Assembly: GCA_036503065.1 (NCBI GenBank)
Contig: DASXXM010000049.1
Coordinates: 1 to 11,825 of the forward strand
Direction of reading: 5' to 3'
Source: DATEPR01 sp036503065
GTDB taxonomy: Bacteria; Actinomycetota; Actinomycetes; Mycobacteriales; Pseudonocardiaceae
Length of the DNA stretch: 11,825 nt
Shown piece after piece: positions 1 to 4,931 of this stretch. Numbering within the stretch: position 1 is the first letter of the stretch; the number at the start of each line of letters is the position of its first letter. Position numbers and translations under genes: made by a program. The notes below the pieces were generated by a model that did no database searches, was not told where the DNA came from, and saw only the letters and a program-made list of their open reading frames with translations.

Positions 1-304
1 CCACCCACTCGGCCGTGCTGCCGCCGTGCGCACCGCGGCACGTGGACAACAGGACGCCGTCGGGCAGCCGACCGACCCACAGCTCGGCACCCGCGGAGAG
101 CAACTGCACGTAGGCCAGTTCGGGCAACTTCGCGAGCATCGCCGCGATACCGTCGGTGGTCAGGAATCGCGGCACGAGCACCGTCGCGCTCGCCGCCTCG
201 GCCGGCCACGGCTGACCGGCCTGGTAGCGCACCGGCCGCACACCGTCCACACCGGACAGGGCGGCCATCCCGTCGTCGTCGGGGACCAACACCGTGATCG
301 TCAC
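1..304 (-). CDS. D-2-hydroxyacid dehydrogenase, N-terminal part (cut by left window edge)
   Basis: About 101 codons are visible, read from a GTG at 304 with no stop before the edge. The product begins VTITVLVPDDDG and later reads AYVQLLSAGAELWVGRLPDG, then TCRGAHGGSTAEWV near the edge. This is the N-terminal part of the catalytic domain of the NAD(P)-dependent D-isomer-specific 2-hydroxyacid dehydrogenase family (phosphoglycerate dehydrogenase-like), in which a 'xQxLxAGxD/E' strand is followed by 'RGxHxxSxAEWV' before the Rossmann domain. The Rossmann domain and the Arg/Glu/His catalytic residues lie outside the window, so the substrate cannot be named. The gene is divergent from the hydrolase at 368 with a 63-bp gap. 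The start is supported by a TACCGT box six bases upstream and by the lack of a Shine-Dalgarno, which suggests leaderless expression. Family assignment is from motif recognition only. Confidence 0.78.
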   Translation of the reverse strand, partial: MTITVLVPDDDGMAALSGVDGVRPVRYQAGQPWPAEAASATVLVPRFLTTDGIAAMLAKLPELAYVQLLSAGAELWVGRLPDGVLLSTCRGAHGGSTAEWV

Positions 305-310
305 GCCACC

Positions 311-316
311 ACGGTA
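311..316 (-). promoter_or_regulatory. Candidate leaderless -10 box of the dehydrogenase gene
   Basis: On the minus strand TACCGT (TANNNT pattern) ends six bases before the GTG at 304, the spacing expected if transcription starts at the start codon. No Shine-Dalgarno is visible and no good -35 was found, so this is tentative. Confidence 0.3.
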
Positions 317-367
317 TGCAGAAAGTCCGTAGAGCGTACGGGTGGGTAGTACGGCACACTCGGCAAG

Positions 368-1336
368 GTGCGCGAACACGACATCCTGGCAGCGGACGGC
401 ACCCGGCTGCGGGTGTGGCGGACCGGCGAGACCGGCCGGGACGTGCTGCTGTGCCCCGGCCTGGGCACCATGCCCGAGGCGTGGCCCCACCTGACCAGGC
501 AGGACCCGGGCGTGCGCGTGCACAGCTGGTACCACCGGGGCACCATGGGCTCCGCCCGACCGGCCGACCCGGCCCGGATCCGGCTGGCCGACCACGTGGC
601 CGACGCGCTGGCCGTCCTGGACGACGCAGGTGTCGAGCGGGCCGTGGTGCTGGGCTGGTCGGTGGGTGTCACCGTGGCCGTCGAACTGGCCAGCCGCCAT
701 CCGGACCGGGTCACCGGGCTCCTGTTGGTCGCGGGTTCGCCCGGCGATCCGTTCGGCGGGATGTTCGGCGTACTCGGCCTGCCGCCTGCCGCCCGTCGTG
801 CCATGGCTGCCGCGGCCACCCGACTGGTCCGCGACGCCGGTCCGCTACTCAACGCGGTGCTGCACCGCATTCCGGTGAACACGGCGACCGCGACCGTGCT
901 GCGGCACAGCGGGATGATGCGGCCGACGAGCGCCAACGCGGACGTCGTGGCCGCAGGCCGACGCTTTCTCACCCACGACTGGCCCTGGTACGGCCGACTC
1001 GCCATGGCACTGGCCGACGGCCCAACACCCGACCTGGCGAAGGTGTGCTGCCCGGTGACCGCGCTGGCCGGCCGGTACGACCTGTTCGCCGACCCCCGGC
1101 ACGTGGCCGCGGCCATCGGCGCGCTGCCGCAGGCGCGCTTCCGGGTGCTGCCGACCAGCCACTTCCTGCCGTTGGAGGCGCCGGACGAACTCGCGTCCGA
1201 GCTGACACTGCTCATCGAGCGGGTGGACGCGGTACTGGCCGCGGCCCACTGGCTCGGCGGCCCACGACATCTGGTGCCGGCGCCGCGTCAGGCGCAGGAG
1301 GACCGGTCGGGTACCGCTTACCGGACGCTCACGTAA
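368..1336 (+). CDS. alpha/beta hydrolase
   Basis: A 322-residue protein, probably cytoplasmic since no signal peptide is visible. The alpha/beta-hydrolase fold is shown by the strand DVLLCPGLGTMPEAW (oxyanion-hole region, about residues 25-39), the nucleophile elbow GWSVG with Ser98, a probable acid Asp238 in AGRYDLFADP, and His265 in PTSHFLPLEAP. Order and spacing fit the family, and the length is slightly long because of a charged C-terminal tail of about 30 residues. The substrate is unknown; close relatives include lipases, esterases and haloperoxidase-like hydrolases. The GTG at 368 is chosen because the protein then starts with the usual N-terminal strand (REHDILAADGTRLRVW); the upstream Shine-Dalgarno is weak. 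The lipoprotein gene follows 20 bp downstream on the same strand. Confidence 0.85.
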   Translation: MREHDILAADGTRLRVWRTGETGRDVLLCPGLGTMPEAWPHLTRQDPGVRVHSWYHRGTMGSARPADPARIRLADHVADALAVLDDAGVERAVVLGWSVGVTVAVELASRHPDRVTGLLLVAGSPGDPFGGMFGVLGLPPAARRAMAAAATRLVRDAGPLLNAVLHRIPVNTATATVLRHSGMMRPTSANADVVAAGRRFLTHDWPWYGRLAMALADGPTPDLAKVCCPVTALAGRYDLFADPRHVAAAIGALPQARFRVLPTSHFLPLEAPDELASELTLLIERVDAVLAAAHWLGGPRHLVPAPRQAQEDRSGTAYRTLT

Positions 1337-1343
1337 CCCGGCT

Positions 1344-1349
1344 TACGCT
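1344..1349 (+). promoter_or_regulatory. Candidate leaderless -10 box of the lipoprotein gene
   Basis: TACGCT (TANNNT) is followed after seven bases by the GTG at 1357, with no Shine-Dalgarno between. This would start transcription at or next to the start codon and give the lipoprotein gene its own promoter inside the short gap after the hydrolase gene. No clear -35 was seen. Confidence 0.35.
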
Positions 1350-1356
1350 GGGTGTC

Positions 1357-2571
1357 GTGCCCAGACAGCGCGCGGTTCTCCTCCGACGGTGGCCGCTGGC
1401 CGTGTCGATCTCGCTGGCCGCCGGTAGCGCCCTGATGATGCTGGCCGGCTGCGCCGACTTCGCCAGTGAGGCCGCGCCGAGCAGTTGGACACCAGCGCCC
1501 GCACTGTCCCCGGAGGCGCCGCCGAACCCGGTGCTGCCGGGCCAGTCCGGCCAGTCGAGCAACGGTGGTTCGAACCCGCAGGTCGGCCACAACGGCGCCG
1601 TGCCGCCGCCGCAGGGCTGCGAGGACTTCAACCCGGCCGTGATCGCGACGTGCCTGAACGTCGTGTCTGCGGTGGCCGCGCTGCCCGGCACCGACAACGA
1701 TCCGATCGGCCTGGCGGCGGAGCGCACCACGGGCCGGATCCTGCGCGTGCACAAGGGCGACCAGCCGAGCCTGGTGACGACACTCCCGGTCGACACGACC
1801 GGCGACGGCGGTCTGACCGGCCTCGCGCTGTCCCCCACCTACACCCAGGACCAGCTCGTGTTCGCCTACGTCACGACGGCCACCGACAACCGGGTGATGC
1901 TGATCGCGCCAGGTGACACGCCGAAGCCGATCCTGACCGGCATCCCGCGCGGCGCAACGGGCAACCGGGGCGTCCTGTCCGTGGACCACCGGGGTGAGCT
2001 GCTGGTGGCCACCGGGGACGCGGGCGACCCGGCCAACGCGACCAACCCGAACTCGTTGGCCGGCAAGGTGTTGCGCATCGACATCGACGGCAAGCCCGCG
2101 CCCGGCAACCCGACCCCGACCTCGCCGATCGTGGCGTCCGGTGTCGACAGTCCCAGTGGCCTGTGCACGTCGCTGGACGGCACCCACGCCTGGCTCACCG
2201 ACCGGACCCCAACAGAGGACGTGCTCTACCGATTGCAGTTGGGCCACCCGCTGGGCGACCCGGCATGGACGTGGCCGGACCGGCCCGGCGTCGCCGGCTG
2301 CGCCGCGTTCAGCACGTCGGTGATGATCGGCATGGCGGCCGCCGGCAACATCCAGTCGCTGGCCCTGAACAAGGACGGCTCGTTCACCGGCGCGCCGCAG
2401 GTCTCGTTGCAGGGCGCGCAGGGCTTCGGCCGGTTCAGCGGCATGGACATCATCAACGACCGGGCCGCCATGGCCGGCACGATCAACCGCGACACCAACG
2501 GCAAACCCGTGTCCAGCGACGACCGGGTGGTCGTCATCACCAGCCAGCCGGCCGGCGGCGGCCAGGACTGA
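1357..2571 (+). CDS. Lipoprotein with PQQ-dependent glucose/sorbosone dehydrogenase-like beta-propeller
   Basis: A 404-residue precursor. Residues 1-31 form a lipoprotein signal peptide: RQRAVLLRRW, a hydrophobic stretch, then lipobox LAGC with the lipidated Cys at 32. A Pro/Ser/Gly-rich linker follows (about 40-85). From about 100 the sequence resembles the soluble PQQ glucose/sorbosone dehydrogenase propeller: GRILRVHKGD (126-135), TGDGGLTGLALSPTY (148-162, compare the family's GEGGLxGLAxxP), and LLVATGDAGDPANATNPNSL followed by AGKVLRIDIDG (215-245). The protein should sit on the outer face of the membrane. Four cysteines (88, 99, 270, 315) could form disulfides. The family's catalytic His-containing motif before the 'GD.G' strand reads GNRG here, so dehydrogenase activity is doubtful. 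The GTG at 1357 is chosen for its ideal signal peptide. The frame is open upstream across the hydrolase gene, but that extension is a shadow. Ends 9 bp from the convergent HxlR gene. Confidence 0.82.
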   Translation: MPRQRAVLLRRWPLAVSISLAAGSALMMLAGCADFASEAAPSSWTPAPALSPEAPPNPVLPGQSGQSSNGGSNPQVGHNGAVPPPQGCEDFNPAVIATCLNVVSAVAALPGTDNDPIGLAAERTTGRILRVHKGDQPSLVTTLPVDTTGDGGLTGLALSPTYTQDQLVFAYVTTATDNRVMLIAPGDTPKPILTGIPRGATGNRGVLSVDHRGELLVATGDAGDPANATNPNSLAGKVLRIDIDGKPAPGNPTPTSPIVASGVDSPSGLCTSLDGTHAWLTDRTPTEDVLYRLQLGHPLGDPAWTWPDRPGVAGCAAFSTSVMIGMAAAGNIQSLALNKDGSFTGAPQVSLQGAQGFGRFSGMDIINDRAAMAGTINRDTNGKPVSSDDRVVVITSQPAGGGQD

Positions 2572-2580
2572 TCGGCACTC

Positions 2581-3243
2581 TCAGCCCTCTCCTGCCTCGA
2601 ACGGTGTCGGTCGCGGGAAACACCCGACGAACCGGGCGGCCCCCCGCCGATCGCCGATCACATGCATCACGTCCATCACGTCCATCAGCGGACGACCACC
2701 GAAAACGACGGACCGCAGGGTCGCCGCGTCGGTGTCCAGTACCGCGTCCGGATGGTCGGCGGCGCCTCTGGCGATCCGGCAGCGGCCCGACTCGATCTCC
2801 GCGTGGAATCGGTCGTCGGCGAAGCGGAGTTCGATGCTGACGCGCAGGTCACCGGCCGCGCCTGCGTCGAACGTCGTCCTGAGGGCCAGCATCAGGGCGT
2901 CCACGCTCAGTTCGGCGGTCGGGTCGACGATCGTGCGGCTGCCCCACCTGGACAGCGCGGTCAGCACCGGTTCCAGGGCCTGACCGCGCTCGGTCAGCTC
3001 GTATACGCGGATGCTCGCGGGCGGCCCGAGCCTGCGGCGCGCGACGATGCCCTCCTGCTCGAGTTCGCGCAGGCGTTGGGACAGTACGTTCTGGCTCATG
3101 CCGGGCAGGCCACGGCTGAGGTCGGCGTAGCGCTTGGGGCCGAACAGGAGTTCCCGCACGACCAGCAGCGCCCATCGTTCGCCCACGGCGTCGAGGGCGC
3201 GGGCCACCCCGCACGGGTCGCCGTAGCTGCGTCGGTCCACCAC
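2581..3243 (-). CDS. HxlR-family winged-helix regulator with SCP2-like C-terminal domain
   Basis: A 220-residue protein. Residues 8-100 are a classical HxlR winged helix: GDPCGVARALDAVGERWALL, then LLFGPKRYADLSRGLPGMSQ, LSQRLRELEQEGIVARR and YELTERGQAL. Plain HxlR regulators are about 110-130 residues. Here about 110 more follow (LRVSIELRFADDRFHAEIESG, DAVLDTDAATLRSVVFGGRP, ending FVGCFPRPTPFEAGEG) and look like an SCP2 sterol-carrier-type domain, a ligand-binding extension known in some actinobacterial HxlR proteins. Cys11 sits at the conserved cysteine position that is redox-sensitive in some family members. The gene is divergent from the PPOX/hydrolase pair over a 57-bp gap and is the natural candidate to regulate it and itself. 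GTG at 3243 fits a leaderless start; GTG at 3240 is the alternative. The ligand is unknown. Confidence 0.88.
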   Translation of the reverse strand: MVDRRSYGDPCGVARALDAVGERWALLVVRELLFGPKRYADLSRGLPGMSQNVLSQRLRELEQEGIVARRRLGPPASIRVYELTERGQALEPVLTALSRWGSRTIVDPTAELSVDALMLALRTTFDAGAAGDLRVSIELRFADDRFHAEIESGRCRIARGAADHPDAVLDTDAATLRSVVFGGRPLMDVMDVMHVIGDRRGAARFVGCFPRPTPFEAGEG

Positions 3244-3250
3244 ACCTCTA

Positions 3251-3256
3251 ATTATA
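3251..3256 (-). promoter_or_regulatory. Consensus -10 box of the HxlR gene
   Basis: The minus strand reads TATAAT, a perfect -10 hexamer in otherwise GC-rich DNA, ending seven bases before the GTG at 3243. That spacing predicts a leaderless transcript. AGAGG lies between the box and the start but only one base from the first GTG, too close to act as a normal ribosome-binding site. The -35 region at 17-18 bp is weak, as expected if an activator or repressor acts here. Confidence 0.5.
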
Positions 3257-3264
3257 GCTCAAGC

Positions 3265-3294
3265 TTGCATTTTCATAGCAGCTACTCCTAGAGT
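3265..3294 (+). promoter_or_regulatory. Candidate promoter of the PPOX-hydrolase unit
   Basis: TTGCAT (3265-3270) and TAGAGT (3289-3294) are separated by 18 bp, and the ATG at 3301 follows the -10 box after six bases. The only purine-rich motif, GGAG at 3296-3299, lies one base from ATG, too close for normal translation initiation, so a leaderless start is favoured. Confidence 0.4.
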
Positions 3295-3296
3295 AG
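3282..3296 (+). promoter_or_regulatory. Palindromic operator candidate
   Basis: CTACTC-CTA-GAGTAG is a perfect inverted repeat with 6-bp arms and a 3-bp centre. It covers the putative -10 box of the PPOX gene and lies in the 57-bp divergent gap with the HxlR gene, an ideal position for an HxlR-dimer operator that blocks RNA polymerase. A second small palindrome, CAAGCTTG, lies at 3260-3267 and overlaps the putative -35. Binding by the HxlR protein is inference. Confidence 0.45.
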
Positions 3297-3300
3297 GAGC

Positions 3301-3804
3301 ATGACGAACCTGACGACTCTCCCCCAAGGCGATGTCCGACTGCTCGACAGCGCACCGGCGCAGCGGCTGCTGGCCTCGACAGAACTCGCCCGCCTCGCCT
3401 ACGTGGCGTCCGACGACACACCCCGCGTGCTGCCGATGTTCTTCCACTGGACCGGCGACGAACTGGTCTTCGCCACCTTCGCGGGCGCGAAGAAGATCGC
3501 CGCGCTCCGTGCCCGGCCTGCCGTCGCGGTCACCATCGACTCGTCCGGGCTGCCGCCGGAGGCCCTGCTGATGCGCGGCCAGGTCACGGTGACCGAGGTC
3601 GACGGGATCGTGCCGGAGTACGCCCTGGCGCACCAGCGTTACGCCGGGCCGGAACAGGGCGCGGCCAACATCGCCGAACTCGACCAGCCCGGCGTCCGGA
3701 TGGCGCGGATCGCGCTACGACCGGCATGGGTTGGCATGTTTGACTTCCAGCAGCGTTTCCCGGGCGGCGCGAGCGCGGACGACTTCGCGCGGCGGGGGCG
3801 ATAA
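3301..3804 (+). CDS. Pyridoxamine 5'-phosphate oxidase-fold (PPOX) protein
   Basis: A 167-residue protein with the split-barrel flavin/F420-binding pattern of actinobacterial PPOX-class enzymes. It has an N-terminal helix (APAQRLLASTELARLAYVA), a strand pair RVLPMFFHWTGDELVFATFA (about 42-61) with the cofactor-phosphate segment GAKKIAALRARPAVAVTIDS (about 62-81), then ALLMRGQVTVTEVDG, and a C-terminal segment that ends in VGMFDFQQRFP. Such proteins bind FMN, F420 or haem and often reduce or sense small molecules; the exact cofactor cannot be fixed from the sequence. It starts an apparent two-gene unit with the hydrolase, whose TTG lies 2 bp after this TAA, and is divergent from the HxlR regulator, which suggests an inducible redox or detoxification role. 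Confidence 0.82.
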   Translation: MTNLTTLPQGDVRLLDSAPAQRLLASTELARLAYVASDDTPRVLPMFFHWTGDELVFATFAGAKKIAALRARPAVAVTIDSSGLPPEALLMRGQVTVTEVDGIVPEYALAHQRYAGPEQGAANIAELDQPGVRMARIALRPAWVGMFDFQQRFPGGASADDFARRGR

Positions 3805-3806
3805 CG

Positions 3807-4508
3807 TTGACAGCAAAGAACTTCGTGCTCGTACCGGGCGCCGGAGGCGGCACCTGGTACTGGCAGCGACTGGTGCCCGAACTGCGGGCACGAGGCCACG
3901 AGGCGATCGCCGTGGACCTGCCGACCGGCGACGAGTCGGCCGGCCTGGCCGAATACACCGCCAGCATCGTCGACACGATCGGCAGCCGGGACCGGATCGT
4001 CCTGGTGGCACAGTCGATGGCCGGCTTCAGCGCGCCGCAGGCCTGCGACCGGGTGCCGGTCGAGCTGCTGATCATGCTCAACGCGATGACACCGGCACCG
4101 GGCGAATCACCAAGCGAATGGTGGGGCAACACCGGCCAACAGCAGGCCAGAATCGACTACGCGCTCAGCCAGGGCAGGCCCACCGAATTCGACGCGATGC
4201 GGGACTTCTTCCACGACGTGCCGGCCGACCTGACGGCCGAGGCGATGGCCGGCGGCGAGCAACCACAGGCCGATCTGCCGTTCACCCAGCCGTGGCCGCT
4301 GACCGCGTGGCCGAACGTGCCGACCCGGTTCCTGCAGGGCCGTGACGACCGACTGTTCCCGCTGGAGTTCCAGCGGCGCCTGGTGAAGGAGCGGCTGGGC
4401 ATCCCCGTCGACGACCTGCCCGGCGGGCACCTGGTGGCGCTGAGCCGGCCGGTCGAACTCGCCGACAGGCTGACCTCCTTCGTCAACGCCCCTGACAGTG
4501 CTGGGTGA
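3807..4508 (+). CDS. alpha/beta hydrolase (methylesterase-like)
   Basis: A 233-residue protein without a signal peptide. It has the oxyanion segment FVLVPGAGGGTWYW (6-19), the nucleophile region IVLVAQSMAGF with Ser70, an acid at Asp180/181 in QGRDDRLFP, and His208 in PGGHLVALSRP. The elbow is A-Q-S-M-A rather than canonical G-x-S-x-G, a variant seen in plant MES/EstC-type esterases of this fold. The TTG at 3807 is the only start that keeps the first strand; GGGGG at 3794-3798 could act as its ribosome-binding site at 8-bp spacing. Translation is probably coupled to the PPOX gene. The last codons and the TGA stop lie inside a repeat (4495-4521) that matches the 3' end of gatB, so the C-terminus may be a product of duplication. 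Substrate unknown. Confidence 0.85.
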   Translation: MTAKNFVLVPGAGGGTWYWQRLVPELRARGHEAIAVDLPTGDESAGLAEYTASIVDTIGSRDRIVLVAQSMAGFSAPQACDRVPVELLIMLNAMTPAPGESPSEWWGNTGQQQARIDYALSQGRPTEFDAMRDFFHDVPADLTAEAMAGGEQPQADLPFTQPWPLTAWPNVPTRFLQGRDDRLFPLEFQRRLVKERLGIPVDDLPGGHLVALSRPVELADRLTSFVNAPDSAG

Positions 4509-4521
4509 TCATCTCGCGCAG
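4495..4521. repeat. Duplicate of the gatB 3' end overlapping the hydrolase stop
   Basis: These 27 bases match 4944-4970, inside the gatB 3' end, at 24 positions in the same orientation. Read on the minus strand from 4521 to 4483, the copy encodes LREMITQHCQGR plus a stop; gatB ends LREMIIERCRQG plus a stop. It is therefore a degenerate copy of the gatB tail, placed antisense over the last codons of the plus-strand hydrolase. Confidence 0.65.
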
Positions 4522-4655
4522 CCCACTATGGGGGATCGGCGCCGGGTGATCATCTCGAGTAGCCGCTGCGGGGGCCATTGGCTGGGCATCCGCGCCAACC
4601 GACCGGGTGATCATCCCGCGTAGTCACTGCGGGGGATCGGCTGGACATCCGCACC
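4503..4655. repeat. Three degenerate tandem direct repeats
   Basis: Units start at 4503, 4544 and 4605, each with GGGTGATCATC. The second and third units align over about 51 columns with 44 identities and one 2-base gap, both running through CTGCGGGGG and a GGCTGG-CATCCGC end. The first unit is shorter (41 bp) and shares only the start and the GGGGGATCGG middle with the third. Units touch each other with no unique spacers. A related GGGTGAT occurs at 4841-4847 and an inverted GATGATCACCC at 4865-4875. Confidence 0.75.
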
Positions 4656-4701
4656 GTACGGCTGCGCGGCGGACGCCTTGGCCGCACTCAGCCAGCCGGT
4701 C

Positions 4702-4735
4702 GAACTCGTCTCCGTTCTGAACTCGTCTCCGTTCT
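4702..4735. repeat. Perfect 17-bp tandem duplication
   Basis: The unit GAACTCGTCTCCGTTCT occurs twice head to tail (4702-4718 and 4719-4735) without a mismatch, so it is probably recent. It lies at the right end of the hydrolase-tail-like stretch. Confidence 0.9.
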
Positions 4736-4742
4736 GTTGGTC

Positions 4743-4780
4743 GGGGTGGGGAGTCTCGGGGTGCGGGGGTGCGGTCGGGG
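4743..4780 (+). other. G-quadruplex-forming motif
   Basis: Five runs of four or five G (4743-4746, 4748-4751, 4758-4761, 4765-4769, 4777-4780) are separated by 1, 6, 3 and 7 bases. This meets strict four-tetrad G4 rules with a spare run. It lies on the plus strand, so it is in the non-template strand for the hydrolase transcript and the template strand for gatB. Confidence 0.6.
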
Positions 4781-4836
4781 TCGCGGAGGCAGGGCTGGAC
4801 GCGAGCGGGGGCTGCGTTTTATCGCTTAACGAACGG

Positions 4837-4879
4837 GACCGGGTGATTTGCTCCCGACTTCGGAGATGATCACCCGGTC
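4837..4879. terminator. Long hairpin, candidate bidirectional terminator downstream of gatB
   Basis: GACCGGGTGAT (4837-4847) pairs perfectly with ATCACCCGGTC (4869-4879), and a smaller CTCC/GGAG stem (4851-4854 with 4862-4865) sits inside the loop. It lies 53 bp after the gatB stop and between convergent genes. There is no U-tract on either side, which is common for actinobacterial hairpin terminators but leaves the function unproven. The arms reuse the direct-repeat core. Confidence 0.4.
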
Positions 4880-4931
4880 GAGTGATCAAACAGCGGCTGA
4901 CCTGCGGATAGGCGCCGATTAGCAGCCTACG

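Larger units (their letters stand above)
4509..4931. other. Gene-free repeat-rich interval between convergent hydrolase and gatB
   Basis: No convincing gene lies here. It holds, in order, the direct-repeat units, a stretch similar to the hydrolase 3' end (4678-4720, coding ALSQPVEL in one plus frame against ALSRPVEL in the hydrolase; 4695-4708 is an exact 14-base match to 4448-4461), a 17-bp tandem duplication, a G-quadruplex motif, an AT-richer patch around 4817-4833 and a hairpin. Two short open frames (plus 63 codons, minus 92 codons) have low-complexity Ser/Thr/Pro or Gly-rich translations and no plausible start signals. Confidence 0.7.

Noticed and set aside
301..1215. Minus-strand open frame of 304 codons over the first hydrolase
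   Set aside because: Ser/Arg/Thr-rich shadow with no domain; the plus-strand hydrolase has a full catalytic triad.
316..1356. Extension of the lipoprotein frame back to 316 (751 codons in all)
   Set aside because: The added part is Arg/Pro/Gly-rich nonsense out of frame with the real hydrolase gene, and the GTG at 1357 gives a perfect lipoprotein signal peptide.
4503..4655. Possible CRISPR array from three direct repeats
   Set aside because: Units are degenerate, of unequal length (41 and 61 bp) and directly adjacent without unique spacers; no cas genes are present.
4611..4889. Short open frames in the hydrolase-gatB gap (92 codons minus, 63 codons plus)
   Set aside because: Low-complexity translations that span repeats, a tandem duplication and a hairpin, with no ribosome-binding site and no family similarity.
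4509..4931. Insertion sequence or attachment site
   Set aside because: No transposase or integrase frame, no terminal inverted repeats flanking the interval, and no tRNA nearby.
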